64,000 bases of DNA. It comes from Xanthostigma xanthostigma. Taxonomy: Eukaryota; Arthropoda; Insecta; Raphidioptera; Raphidiidae. The position numbers and the translations under genes are program-made. Location: assembly GCA_963575645.1 (NCBI GenBank), contig OY754466.1, positions 41,820,001 through 41,884,000 of the forward strand, written 5' to 3'. The first letter of the stretch is position 1. Each line of letters opens with the position of its first letter. Below the pieces are notes generated by a model. The model searched no databases, was not told the DNA's origin, and saw only the letters and a list, made by a program, of their open reading frames with translations. This document shows positions 43,998 to 56,000 of this stretch, piece after piece.

Positions 43998-46109
43998 GTT
44001 GGCAACCCTATATCCATAGTTTTCGATAGCAGACAGGAATTTTGATGTAATGGATAACACTTTCAGAGCGAAACTGGAGGATTGGGATAAGAACTTGAAG
44101 ATGATGTGTGTACAAAACTATTGAATTGTATTATAACTAATTATAGTCACTTACCTTATTTGGGACTGTTTTTTAAACAAAAAAGAGAACATCTCAGAAC
44201 TATTTAAATGGACGTCCGTGTGTTTAAACGAAAGTTACCAAAATATATCCTGGCAAATTTTTTAATATTTTCCCACCGTTTGGGGGAAAATATTTGTTTG
44301 AAATTTAATAAGTTAATACATTTTTATGCATTTTTCGACAATTTTTTCAAGCATAAACAAGTCATATTATTATATAAAAAAAGTTGGGTTAAATATTATT
44401 TTTTTTTGTACCTATATATTAAATGATAAATAACAAGAAGATGCTAAAACAGTAAGCACATTTAATGATGAGTAAATAACCTGACAATTAGGGATCTTGA
44501 AACCGTAATTTTAAGATTATTCGAATCCTTCTGAAAATGAATTTCTGATCAATTGAAAAATCATTTGTATAAAATTAATTATAATTTAAAATATATATTT
44601 AGGGTTCTTGTGGCATCACAATAGTGTCACAATTTCGCAATACCTATAGTACTGTATTAAGCCGGTATGGCATAAAACAGTCGATAGTTTTAGAAACACA
44701 ATAATAACTGTGGTAGGATACATATCCGTGGGAGAATTCATCTCCCCCAAATGCAGCTCTGGTCATTAACGCACCCTGGATCGCTGCACAAGGGGGGTGG
44801 TAGCGCTCGTTTTGAGAATCACTGCTGTATACAAATATAAATTAATTAAAAAAACTTATTGAAAGAATTAAATACATTTTAATAGAGATGCTGGAAACAA
44901 AAAATAATATTATTTTTATTTGAAACATTATTTAATTGGCCTTATTTGTTTTTTATTGGGCCGAAAGTATTTAGTTACTGCATAAACAACTAGTATTCTT
45001 TTATAGTAACGTAACTGTTTCCTGTAGACTCCGAATACAGTTACTGAAAATTATTAAATTGCTTTTAATTTTAGATTAGTTGCACGATTATAACGAATTA
45101 ATAACATAGTCAGTAATTTATTTTTTCTAACCTGAAACCAATCCACAAATTGTTATGTAGTAATTCTTATTTTTTTGTTGATTAACAAGTGGAATGTTCT
45201 TGTGGGAAATTTTTTCACTAACAATGATCTTATCCTTTGATTTTTTTAAAAATAAATATTAAACATAATAACGAGATTCTGACTCGGCTACGTAAACTGT
45301 TTAACTCGACAACTGAGATAATTAGCGTTTATTATTACTAAAATCCTAATTGAAAATGAAGATACATATATTTTTGATGCAGTAAAACTCCAAAATTATT
45401 GCGCCTAAATCACTTCGTTCTGATTTAAAATAAGCTCAAAAATTATTTTTGAAGTCACTTGTTAAATAGCGTTTTCGCTAGTAATGTTAAACAAACCAAT
45501 ACCTACGTAATGCCAATTTTTTCTGTCAAAAATCAGTTAGTTTGTTGGTTAGTAAACAAGATTTTTAAATTTTGGCCTAACGTAAATGAAAGTGATTTTT
45601 TATTATAAAATTTAATTTCTGATAACTGATTTCAAAGTTATGGCAGAAATTTTATTTTTTTAATTTTATTTCCTCATAAAAACATCTCAATTGTTATGTA
45701 GTTAATTGCTAATTTTATATATTATATTTTTATTTTGGTCGATCTGGAATACACCTCTTTGATTTGCTGTTAAGGTAATAATGTTTCTTTCAACAGAAAA
45801 AATGTTTTTTTTTCGTTTTATTGTCTGACTATATTTTAAGGTAATCACGTACAAATATACCATTTTGAATAATAGATTATTACCTACACGTAAAATTAAT
45901 AAATTGACTAAATCTAAAATAAATTCCTGGCGATTTTTAAAAGTTTCGAAAATAAATATAGTTAACCGTTTATATAAAAGAAGATTATGATCGTTAAATT
46001 TTTAAAAATCTTAACCCACTCATTTATAAGAAAATCATCTTGTATATTTTAATATTTTAGGTTTAAATTAAAATATTCACTTCACAAATGTACCATTAAA
46101 AATAATTGA

Positions 46110-46440
46110 AGGAGATTTATTTCGTTCAGGTACAATTGAAAAATAAGCTTGTGGCCAACGTTTCGAAAAATATATTTTCATCATCAGGACCTCAATGCAA
46201 GTTGAGATGGTAAATTGTGCAAATTATAATAATTTATTTATTATGAATTTCAACAGTTTTTATTTTTAAAAATATTACATTTTTTTAAAATTGTTTTGTC
46301 CAATGTGAAAATAAATATTGTACTGATGATGAAAATATATTTTTCAAAAAGTTTGCCACAAGCGATACTCTGGTAAAGATTATTTTTAAATTGTTTAAAT
46401 AACCAAATAAATCTCCTTCAATACATATTTTTGGAACAAA
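46110..46440. mobile_element. Fold-back retroelement fragment, related to 18384-18500
   Basis: ttgaaggagatttatt at 46108 and its complement aaataaatctccttcaa at 46408-46424 face each other. The left arm contains gtggccaacgtttcgaaaaa and the hammerhead-like motif at 46157-46187 (minus strand, CUGAUGA core). The right arm carries a decayed copy (gatgatgaaaatatatttttca). Confidence 0.65.
46157..46187 (-). ncRNA. Hammerhead-ribozyme-like motif, CUGAUGA core
   Basis: Essentially the same as 18446-18476: CUGAUGA, U, GAAAA/UUUUUC hairpin, GAAACGUU, with GGCC/GGUC stem I. Confidence 0.5.
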
Positions 46441-47636
46441 ACTTCTACTAACAATAAAACTAATATTTGCACATTGTGTCACCAATTTTAAAGTATAGGA
46501 TTTTAAAATAATACGCACATTTAGTATATATATTTTTGATAAACTGATATACTGGGTGTGCGCGCTAGAACTTTTCACATATTTCATTGTTTTTCCTTTT
46601 GAGTTTGAACATTTTTAGGGGGTATTTCAGAGAACATTTATTTTAGTCTGGTATTTAATGTGCAAAAAATCCTCAAAATCTTTTTTCTGAATCCGACGGA
46701 AAAAATACAGGTTTTAACTTAAAATAACAAAATTGAGTGTGCTTGGATTGGTTTCTTCTATCGATTAATTATTATCAACACCCTCAAGATTTTCAATTTC
46801 AAACTCAAAAGGCAAAACAGTGATGTGTGGAAGGTTTTCGAATGGCAACCCAGCGTATGAAATAATTATAATAAATATGTAATATAACGATATTTTCAGA
46901 TAATCGTCGATCTCGTCGATCTCTATGGTAAAATTGTTCTAGTTGCATCATTTTCAAAAATGTAAAATTGTATAAAATAGTACGAATGCATTTTATGGTC
47001 TTTTCGAATGAAGAGTTCAAAATTTACTAAACAAATTCCGTACTATTTTCAATTGGGTAATAATAAAAAAGAAAGAATATCTTAAGTGTGAAAAATTCGT
47101 ACTTCTAACCAAATTAATTATGATGACCGAAAGTAATTTTATAGCCGAAACCGAATTTCGATTTCTGTTTCAGTTTTGGCCGAAACCGAAACTTACTTCT
47201 AGAGCAATTCTAGTGTATATTTGCTAAGCTTTTGTTCATTCTGGCTGTTGAGAATATTGTGTTCATAGAGGCAATTATTTGATAAATAGCGGACAGTTAG
47301 GACGGGCGCGAGGGGAAGTCGCCGGTGACAATGAATCTCTTTGCCGCCACTCCACTACGCCGATCGCTCCCGAACGCCACACGGAAGCTCACGAACCTAG
47401 TTTCGGTTTCGGTCCTGGTTTCACAAGATTTTCTGACGACAACGAAACAAAACCGTACCCAATTTAACGCCGAAACTCACCGAAACCGAAAGCTCGGTCA
47501 GACACTAATTACGTGTGAATTTGAAAAATACTGTCAAATTTTCTTAGACTTAACTGCTACTAGTTTTGACAGTATGTTTCAAATTCAAATGATCAACTAG
47601 AATTTGATTAATTTTTGAATTTGTTGTTTTTTCCAG

Positions 47637-47720
47637 AATTTTTTTAAGGATCCATGGAACACGTTCGATTTCATCACCGTAGTTGGAAGTATCGTTGATG
47701 CGATGGTCGTCGAATTTGGG
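47637..47720 (+). CDS. cac: Exon: segment IVS3
   Basis: The acceptor tgttttttccag precedes 47637; the donor gtcagt follows 47720; 84 nt, phase 0 on both sides. It reads [20 protein letters not shown] then DAMVVEFG, the conserved S2-S3 turn (NFFKDPWN) and helix IVS3 with its aspartate (FDFITV). It joins equally well to either IVS2 exon because both end in phase 0. Too short for routine open-frame detection; found from the protein alignment. Confidence 0.95.
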
Positions 47721-47904
47721 GTCAGTAGTAACTTATTTAATATATCTATTTACATAACAAAAATTAAATTTTACTATCACGAATTCACAAAATATTTTAT
47801 TTCAACATTGTACAAAAATATTTTATTTCTTTTATCTCTATTTTATCCTTGAGTACGTACATGCCTTAAATACTTTAAGAAAATGAACCAAAACTTAAAC
47901 GGAG

Positions 47905-48620
47905 AGCTGGCTACGGAGGGGTAGGGGTCACTCGGTCCAAAGCTGAAAATTTGCAGAATAATAAGAGATAGTACAAGTAAGTAGGGAAAAAATTTCCAGA
48001 AGGCTAGGCGGAAGACAAAGAGCCGCCAGAAGGCGCTAATGTTGCGAAAAATTTTGCTATAATTATGTGACTCAGTGCACTTCTGGCAATTTCTATACTT
48101 ATTCTGTAATTCAAAACTCGATTATATATTATATAATATATTATAGGTACATTATATAAAGAGCATACTGAAAATTCAAACATGATATAATTATTACATT
48201 CGATAAATATTCAAAATTATTAATGACATTTTGATAGAAATAAAATTAATCGTCATAAATATATTTATATTTTGTTATAACAACGTAATTTTATTAATGA
48301 AAATATAATATGACGATTAATTAATTGCCTTATAGTTTATAATAGGGTATGTATTTGTCTAAATATCTCTGTCATTCTTCCACTTAGCCTTCTGGCGTTT
48401 TGCGGTAATCTAGTTTTGAATTACAGAATAAGTATAGAAATTGCCAGAAGTGAACTAAGTCACAAAATTATTGCAAAATTTTTCGTAATATTAGCGTCTT
48501 CTGGCGACTCTTTATCTTCCGCCTAGCCTTCTGGCAATTTTTTTCCTACTTGTACTATCTCCTATTCTTCTGCAAATTTTCAGCTTTGCACCGAGTGACC
48601 CCTACCCCTCCGTAGCCAGC
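47905..48620. repeat. Fold-back element with about 230-bp arms
   Basis: Arms begin gctggctacggaggggtagg and end with the complement. Internal units cttctggcaatttctatact and ccagaaggctaggcggaaga are conserved in both arms. The AT-rich centre is unique. Confidence 0.85.
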
Positions 48621-50105
48621 AACTTGACTATTTTCACAATAGTAATAATAATTTTAAATCTATGTCCATTTTTGAATTCGGTATTTTACGTAAAATTCGA
48701 GTATTATACTCAGCATTTCAAATTGTAAATTTTAATCTAAACTTTAATCATGGACTACAATTGTTTCATTAAAGTATATTAAGGTAATTGTAAAACATGT
48801 ACGTTTTTAAAATATAATTTTCAGTTTTGTTTAACAGTTTATAAAAAAACAGAATCTTTGTCTAAGAAAAACGCGCTCAATCTGAACATAAACTTGCAGA
48901 TTCTTCATGCTGTGATACACTTCAGCCAATTGCTTACATGTTTATACTTAATACATTTTAAAAAATCATTCAATTATTGAATACAATTATTGTTCGTCAG
49001 ATTTTTAAATGTCCTGATCTTTATTTAATTGCCCGGATATGGTCATTTATGGACAAGACGCACTAAAAATATTCAGATCTTTGTTAATTAATACTTAGCT
49101 GTTTTCATAAAACACTGTCAACACTATCGAAACAGCTGCAAATATAATGCTGGGTTGCAGAAAGCTGTGTCAAAAAATCGATTTGGCAATGACCTTAGTT
49201 TGTGATTGCAGAGGCTAATGTCGTTGTGAAAATCATTGTTATGCAGAACTCTAGATTGTACTCACTCGAAAAGAAATTATTGATCTGCATAGGAGATCAC
49301 TTTTGTACAAAAAACAACGAGAAATACATGCGTTCACAGTTTAAAATAAATATTTTCTACTATGATTTTTTTATAGAGCTAAATTTAAGATTACTGTCAA
49401 ATCAGATTTTCTGACAATGTTTTCTGTAACTGTAGGTATTAGTGTTTAAAGCATAATGAATTTTATAGAACTTTTTTTTTTATCTAAGTACACAAATAGA
49501 AAAAAACAGTTCAATTTTTATCATTTGGATAAAAATTCTCACAGAATGTTTGGAAAATTCTATTTAATATTATGTACCTACCTACACTTTTTCGAAATTT
49601 TGCGAAAATACCACTCAAACAAAAATTTTAATTTTGGAAATTTTTAGTCGATTGGAATTTTTTCGACTATACTTGAAAACTGACAAATAATATGCTTTAA
49701 AATAAAGACAGTACTTACTTGTATATATTTTTTTGTTTTTTCGATATTATTGAATGATTTACATAATACCTCTACTCACATAATTAACACTAATCACATA
49801 TTTACACTTCAGGACACTGTGAAAAATATCAAAGAAAAGAAAGACATTCAGGTGAACACATTTGCTTCAAGCCGTTGCTTTTACCTCCTCTTTATTAGAA
49901 ATGTTTTGTTTTTTTTTACGTTTGACCCATTTACGTATTATACAAATGAAACTATTTCGTATAAAATAATGTGTGCCTTTTATAGATTCTTATCTTGCGA
50001 AACGCATTACAAAAATAAAGTGGAATATCGTATTTAAATGAGACAAAAATATAACAACCAAGTTTGATTTTTCATATACAATGAACTTCATTTTCAGCGC
50101 AATAT

Positions 50106-50992
50106 GTACATGAGTTTTGTTATTATTAATGCATTGCAGAAAACCATTCCGCATAAAACGCAACAGAGACCGGGCGCCCAGTAGAGGTTCGTATGCAGTT
50201 CTGAGATACGATTTTCTGTAATGCATTAATGATTACCATTGCTACCATATCAATAAAACAATTCACTGTAGATTAGTGATGTGTCCACATGACTCTTTAT
50301 TGGGAGCTGGCTCCTTTTGCTCCGTTCACTAAAAAGAGTCGCTCAGAACGAGTCGTTCAAAGGAGCGACACTAGACAGTACGCATTACACAAGAGTGCAG
50401 ACTGCATAGGTGTGAACTGTCATCATATACATGCTCATGAGTCACTTAGCATTGCACAGCACAATACACACACTCAGCTCTGAGCTCATTTTAATATGAT
50501 TCTGATCTTATATTATCCGCATTTCGGATAAACTATAAAGTAGATATAATACAATTTGAACAATAATAATGTTTATTGTTACAATATTATATCTTTGTCA
50601 ACGACGTCAATGTGAATGGTTTAAGTCACTGTAGGCTTAGTACTAATTCACTTACAGTGTCATTTAACATTAAATGACACAGCAAAGATAACTCCACACG
50701 TGCAAAATTCACTAGTACCTCTGCTGTGTGCGCTCTGTAAATGTGCGAATGCGACAGTACAGAACAGCTCAGCACAGAGCAATGGCTCTCAGGAGCGACA
50801 TATCACTACTGTAGATAAGTTTTGCTGATACGGTAGCTATAGGCATCACTAATGCATTACAGAAAATCGTTCCATATAAAATGCATTTGAACTTCCCTAG
50901 GACGCTCGGTCTATGTTGCATTTTATGTGAACCAATTTTCTGTAATGCATTAATGGATTCCATAGCTATCATATTAACAAAACTCATGTAGG
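50106..50992. mobile_element. Fold-back element split by a hAT-like insertion
   Basis: Outer arms tacatgagttttgttatta and complement; inside each arm is a smaller palindromic unit bounded by taatgcattacagaaaa (50127-50228 and 50850-50952). The two arms meet at the target duplication CTGTAGAT of the element 50274-50808, so the hAT insertion sits in the centre of the older palindrome. Confidence 0.75.
50274..50808. mobile_element. hAT-like element, 8-bp target duplication CTGTAGAT
   Basis: The ends TAGTGATGTGTCC and CGACATATCACTA are flanked by CTGTAGAT at 50266-50273 and 50809-50816. Internal ggagcgac, gagtcgctc and ctgctgtgtgcgctc segments are GC-richer than the surroundings. A palindrome (tgtcatttaacattaaatgaca) is near 50660. 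No transposase. Confidence 0.85.
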
Positions 50993-51233
50993 TATATATC
51001 GCGTCTTAAACGTGAAGCCATTAATATAAAATTAAATGTAAGAATACGAATTATGAAGGCACACATTAAAGATTATTCAGTTAACTAAGCTGCTGATTAA
51101 TTATTTCAATTGCTTTACGTATTTTTGCGCGCAATTAAGTATTAAAAAACACATAGGTACTCACCACTAAATTTTAAAATACGGCAGCTTAGGCAACTGA
51201 ATGCGGCCCATTTTAATTTCCATAAGCAATATA

Positions 51234-51809
51234 GCCAGAGTGCCCGTCGGCAAAAATTTTATTGATACATACTCTCCCCAAACTTTGTATATGGCTTCAT
51301 TAGGCCTAGTCTGACACCTATTTCCTTTATGACTTTTCTTGATTTTGGGGCGTTTTCCCTCTAAACTTTCCGAAAGATGTCGTTTTGACGACATTTAAAA
51401 ATTTAGAGATACTGTTTGTTTTTTTAATTGGATAGCTTAAAAGCTTCAACCAAAACGCTAAAATAATGTTCTCTGACAAATAACATGAACCATTTAAAAT
51501 GTCTGACACCTCGAAAATGGTCGACATATTCGAGGTGTTAGACATTTTAAATGGCTCATATTATTTGTCAGAGAACATTATTTTAGCGTTTTGGTTGAAG
51601 TTTCTAAGCTATCCAATTAAAAAAACAAATAGTATCTCTAAATTTTTACATGTCGTCAAAACGACATCTTTCGGAAAGTTTAGAGGGAAAACGCCCCAAA
51701 ATCAAGAAAAGTCATAGAGGAAATAGGTGTCAGACTAGGCCTAATGAAGCCATATACAAAGTTTGGGGAGACTATGTATCAATAAATTTTTTGCCGACGA
51801 GCACTCTGA
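51234..51809. mobile_element. Near-perfect palindrome coding for the same peptide in both arms
   Basis: Two arms of about 285 bp meet at the centre near 51520 (aatggtcgacatattcgagg). In both arms an outward-reading frame begins MSSKRHLSESLEGKRPKIKK and continues SHxGNRCQTRPNEAIYKVWG (minus strand from 51394, plus strand from 51650). A second pair, MSxTSxMxxIFEVxDILNGS, reads across the centre in both directions (51545 minus, 51499 plus). No domain recognised; probably remains of a transposon gene. Confidence 0.75.
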
Positions 51810-52192
51810 CTAATATGCTTACCTTTATAAAAATGCTGTGAATATTAACTCGCTTATTGCTATGAAAGTTGTTCAAAATATTAAAGAATTTTAAGCAGGA
51901 TTATTCTAATTCTATTTGTACAGATAGATTAATCAAGGGCGTAGATGGGGAGGTAAAGGGGGTAATTACCCCCCAGGATAATAAAAATAAAAAAATTAAA
52001 CTGAAAATAATACCAGGCTGAAAAAAAAACTTTAATACTTCTTGAAAAAAAATTTGTAAAATTGGTTTGAGAATATTGTTTTTCTTGACACTAAATGAAA
52101 TAGTTATATTCTAAAACTTTTTTTGTTTACATTTTTTTAACTGACCAATCATTTCAAAGTGTACAAACTACAAATGTTCATTTTTAAGTTGT

Positions 52193-52575
52193 AACACCAC
52201 ATCTTAAAAAGCCACGCCGCCACTGGTGTACTCTGGTGGTCATGTGAAGAAACAGTGGCAAAATGACAGCGGAGCGTATGAACTAGGAAGTAGCGTTCAT
52301 GTTAAAAAAACTTGAATTAATAAATGTGTTGAATTAAATAATATTCATTTTACAAACTTACGTTAATAAATATGTCGAATAAAATAATAATAATTGTTAC
52401 GTGGGGCGCCAGTTTGTAACAATTATTATTATTTTTTTCAACATATTAATAACGTAAATTTTTTAACATGAACACTACTTCCTAGTTCATACGCTCCGCT
52501 GCCATCTTGCCTCTGTTTCTCTACATGACCACCAGAGTACACCAAAGGCGGCGTGACTTTTTAAGACGTGGTGTT
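52193..52575. repeat. Fold-back element with about 180-bp arms
   Basis: The arms start aacaccacatcttaaaaagc and include gtgtactctggtggtcatgt and gagcgtatgaactaggaagt, repeated in reverse complement. The centre contains tgttacgtggggcgccagtt, an end-like sequence of unknown origin. Just upstream, 51940-52180 carries an a-rich region with no clear origin. Confidence 0.8.
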
Positions 52576-52925
52576 GCAAAGTGTGCCCAAAAATCGGTAT
52601 CCTATCTGAGATTTCGTTTTTAATAATAGAATAATTCTGCTTTCTATTTAATTATAAAATTTGGAAAGAAAACTGTAGTCGAAAACATTGCTCTTTTGAC
52701 TTTTGTAGTCGCCATATTGTAAATTTTATGTGTTTAACAATCTTTGGTAGAAATAAAATGATGTATTTTTGACTAACCTGACCTTGAGCTACTGAAAAAA
52801 GCTGAGTTTTATTAATCAGTCTTTGTTTACTTGCTCGAAAAAACAGTATTGTAGGTAATTAATAAGTAATTAAGTAATAGAGTTGTTTACTGCGTGATCA
52901 TATCAAAATACCCTAAGGTTACCTT

Positions 52926-53333
52926 AAGGTCGCTGTAACCGAGGTTGCTTTTTCCGCTGGAATCACTGCTAGGACTTCCGTGCTGGCGTGATTACAAGCT
53001 GGATTTCAAAATTAGAACTGGGGCTATTTTTCGTGCATGCTTCACTGCTGGCTCTGGTCAAGAACCAATCAGAAAACAGTATCTTGTCACGGGGACGCCA
53101 TGGGCAAACACCCACAAACTAACATGACGTCATAATGTGTGTTCTGTTCAGAGACAATAAACGTTCACTTGTGTTAACATTCGAATTGTTTTTTGGGCAC
53201 CAAACCCATCTGTAAAGCCAGCTTCAAAACACGCATTGTGTGAAGTGAACACAAAAATTGAAATCCAGCGCCAAAGCACGCTTGAAACCTAACAAGAAAC
53301 ACAGTGTCAAAATCAGCCTCTTGTGGAGCGACC
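52926..53333. mobile_element. Miniature inverted-repeat element, copy 2
   Basis: Same family as 22023-22437, with ends aggtcgctgtaaccgagg and cctcttgtggagcgacc. Diverged, and without a frame of its own. Confidence 0.75.
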
Positions 53334-53394
53334 GTTACGCTTGCTAGTCTAAAAATATATTTTAAGTAACTTTCTATATATCAAGCTTATTCCA

Positions 53395-53731
53395 GAATGA
53401 AAATAGGAAGAAATCTTTTTCAAAAAATTTGTTAATTTATATATTAAGCGCTTTCGGGAGATTTCAATCTATCTACAGAATAGTTTTTTTTTTAATTAAA
53501 ATTATCATAATAAATTAAAAGTAAAAGTTAACACTAAAAAGCACAATGCAGATTGGCTGCCCATAACAAACACAGCCAGTCTCTAATGTGTTAATTTTTC
53601 CTTTTAATTTATTATGATAATTTTAATTATTTAAAAAAATAAAAACTATTCTGAAGATGGACTTATATGTCCGAAAGCGCTTAATATATAAATTAACACA
53701 TTTTTTGGAAAGGATTTCTTTTTATTTTCAT
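53395..53731. mobile_element. Head-to-head retroelement derivative with a hammerhead-like motif
   Basis: The arms gaatgaaaataggaagaaat through ttaatttatatattaagcgc face each other around a centre with ttaaaagtaaaagtta. The right arm holds the motif at 53651-53680; the left-arm counterpart has decayed (gcgctttcgggagat). Confidence 0.7.
53651..53681 (+). ncRNA. Hammerhead-ribozyme-like motif, divergent family
   Basis: CUGAAGA, U, GGAC/GUCC hairpin, GAA then AGC/GCU (three-pair stem III) and U. The following AAUA pairs with the preceding UAUU to form stem I. All three helices differ in sequence from the other families but keep pairing, which argues for selection on structure. Confidence 0.5.
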
Positions 53732-54020
53732 CTGATATTTCCCAATTTATGGCGTATTTGAAAAGTTATTAAAAAATATTAAGTATCAAACTGATTTGTT
53801 CATACAAAATCTTACCTTACACATTTTGAGCTGATAATGTCAATATTTCTTTGACTTTTGTTAAATACAACAGCCCTTGCCTCGCAATCATTTGACAGAT
53901 CCGCCGGATGACGTCAACCCTCACCACTATCCAACGGACTCTCTACTCTACTAATCTTGCGTAAAACATAATTCCTCTTTTTTAGTTATATATACTACCG
54001 TATAGAAAATTTTAACGTTG

Positions 54021-54536
54021 GAAGATTAAAGGATGAATCCTAGTGGCATAGAATCGATGAACTAAGCAAATACTGAAGGTTTTTTTTATTGCATTTTATT
54101 GTCTGACGTTTCGGCAAACTTTATGTCATCTTCGGAGAATCAATGCAGTCTGTTTTCTCAGTATTGTTGTTATGTACAAAATAAATTAAAATAAAAAATG
54201 TCATCAACGGGTATTAAAATTACTATTTTTCTTGAAAAAACGACTGATTTTTACTGAAAATTGTATAACTGTATCAAGTGTAACTTGCTTTATACAATTT
54301 TCAGTAAAAATCAGTCGTTTTTTCAATAAAAATAGTAATTTTAATACCCGTTGATGACATTTTTTATTTTAATTTATTTTTTACATAACAACAATACTGA
54401 GAAAACAGACAGCATTGATTCTCCGAAGATGGCATAGAGTTTGCCGAAACGTCAGACAATAAAATGCATTAAAAAAACCTTCAATATTTGCTTAGTTCAT
54501 CGATCCTATGCCACCAGGATTCATCCTTTAATCTTC
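54021..54536. mobile_element. Large fold-back retroelement derivative of 516 bp
   Basis: The arms (gaagattaaaggatgaatcc, attttattgtctgacgtttc, ctcagtattgttgttatgta) match in reverse complement over about 240 bp with few differences. The centre is caagtgtaacttgc. Each arm contains a GAAACGUC-box motif; that at 54423-54454 has CCGAAGA in place of CUGAAGA. It ends about 290 bases upstream of the IVS4 exon. Confidence 0.85.
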
Positions 54537-54703
54537 TAGCATTTAAACAGGATCATCATCACTCTAAATTATTATAGTTATTTTTCACAAAAATTTTAAC
54601 ATTACGATATTGAAGAGATATGAAATTCTTTTAATGCATATAGACTCAAAACTGCACTTTTCGGTTGTCACTGCAGAAGTATCACGCTAAAATGTGTAAG
54701 TAA

Positions 54704-55093
<390 letters not shown>

Positions 55094-55751
55094 TGAATGA
55101 CAGATTGTGTGCGTGGTTACAAATAAATCTTAGTTTGAGGTTAGGAATTTAAAAGCAGAGTTTTATACACTTTATGCTTTTACTCGATTTATTTGAATAT
55201 TTCCACCCCAACTTAGATCGACAACGCGCTGCAACAAATCTTTTTTTTCGTCTGAGGAGCAACTCGATTGTGAATACAAATGTGTACCATAAAGTATATC
55301 TGTTCGAACAAAATAACTCGAATTTCAAGATGAATTCTTTCAAATAATGAAAAATAGTCAATAAGTACGATGTACCTACCTTTATGTAATTTAGGAAATG
55401 GTACATCTACCATCTGTATTTGGTAACTCGAAACGTAAATCTTTTTATACCTAGTTAATTTGAACTTTTTATCATTTTCGTAAGTGTTTTTAATCGCAGA
55501 ATTAAGATTTGAAATTATTTTACTAAAAATCACTTTCGAATTTTTTTTTTATTTACTATAAATACAAATTTATTTCGCTGATTATTAATTGTTTGTCAAA
55601 TATAATTGGAAAACATTGATAACACAATTTTCAAGAATAATTTGATGCTCTTAAAATGGTAATATTTTACTTAAACCGACCAGATATTAATTAGTATAAT
55701 AAAGCACGTCCCCCACCATCAAATACCCGTACTCACACCACATTATAATGT

Positions 55752-56000
55752 AGTAGCGATGTATTCGCGAATATTCGCATATTTTTTGACATTTGCATTC
55801 GCAAAATTGATGGAAATGTTAATATCAGAAAAAATCATATTCTTTAGACAAAAATTATTCGTTTCTTAGCATTTTTGTTAAAAAGGTTGTTTTTCTTACT
55901 CCTTTTTTTTAAATAACTTAAATTTTTTCGCCAAGGTAACCTTGCAATTGTATTTTTTATCAGTCTTTACATTAGCATTAGACTTAGTTTTAATAATAAT
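55752..56000. repeat. Diverged copy of the element at 60941
   Basis: tagcgatgtattcgcgaata begins it, and cttagcatttttgttaaaaa, caaggtaaccttgcaattgt and ttttatcagtctttacatta recur at 61020-61150 with changes. Its right end is not clear. Confidence 0.55.

Larger units (their letters stand above)
37881..47636 (+). other. Intron between IVS2 exon B and IVS3 exon
   Basis: Contains the elements at 39076, 41146, 42904 and the fragment near 46110-46440, plus a repeat-like stretch at 38280-38600 rich in cgttacttt units and another at 47120-47510 rich in gaaaccgaa units, both perhaps hAT relics. Between 44010 and 46100 nothing recognisable was seen. Confidence 0.65.
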
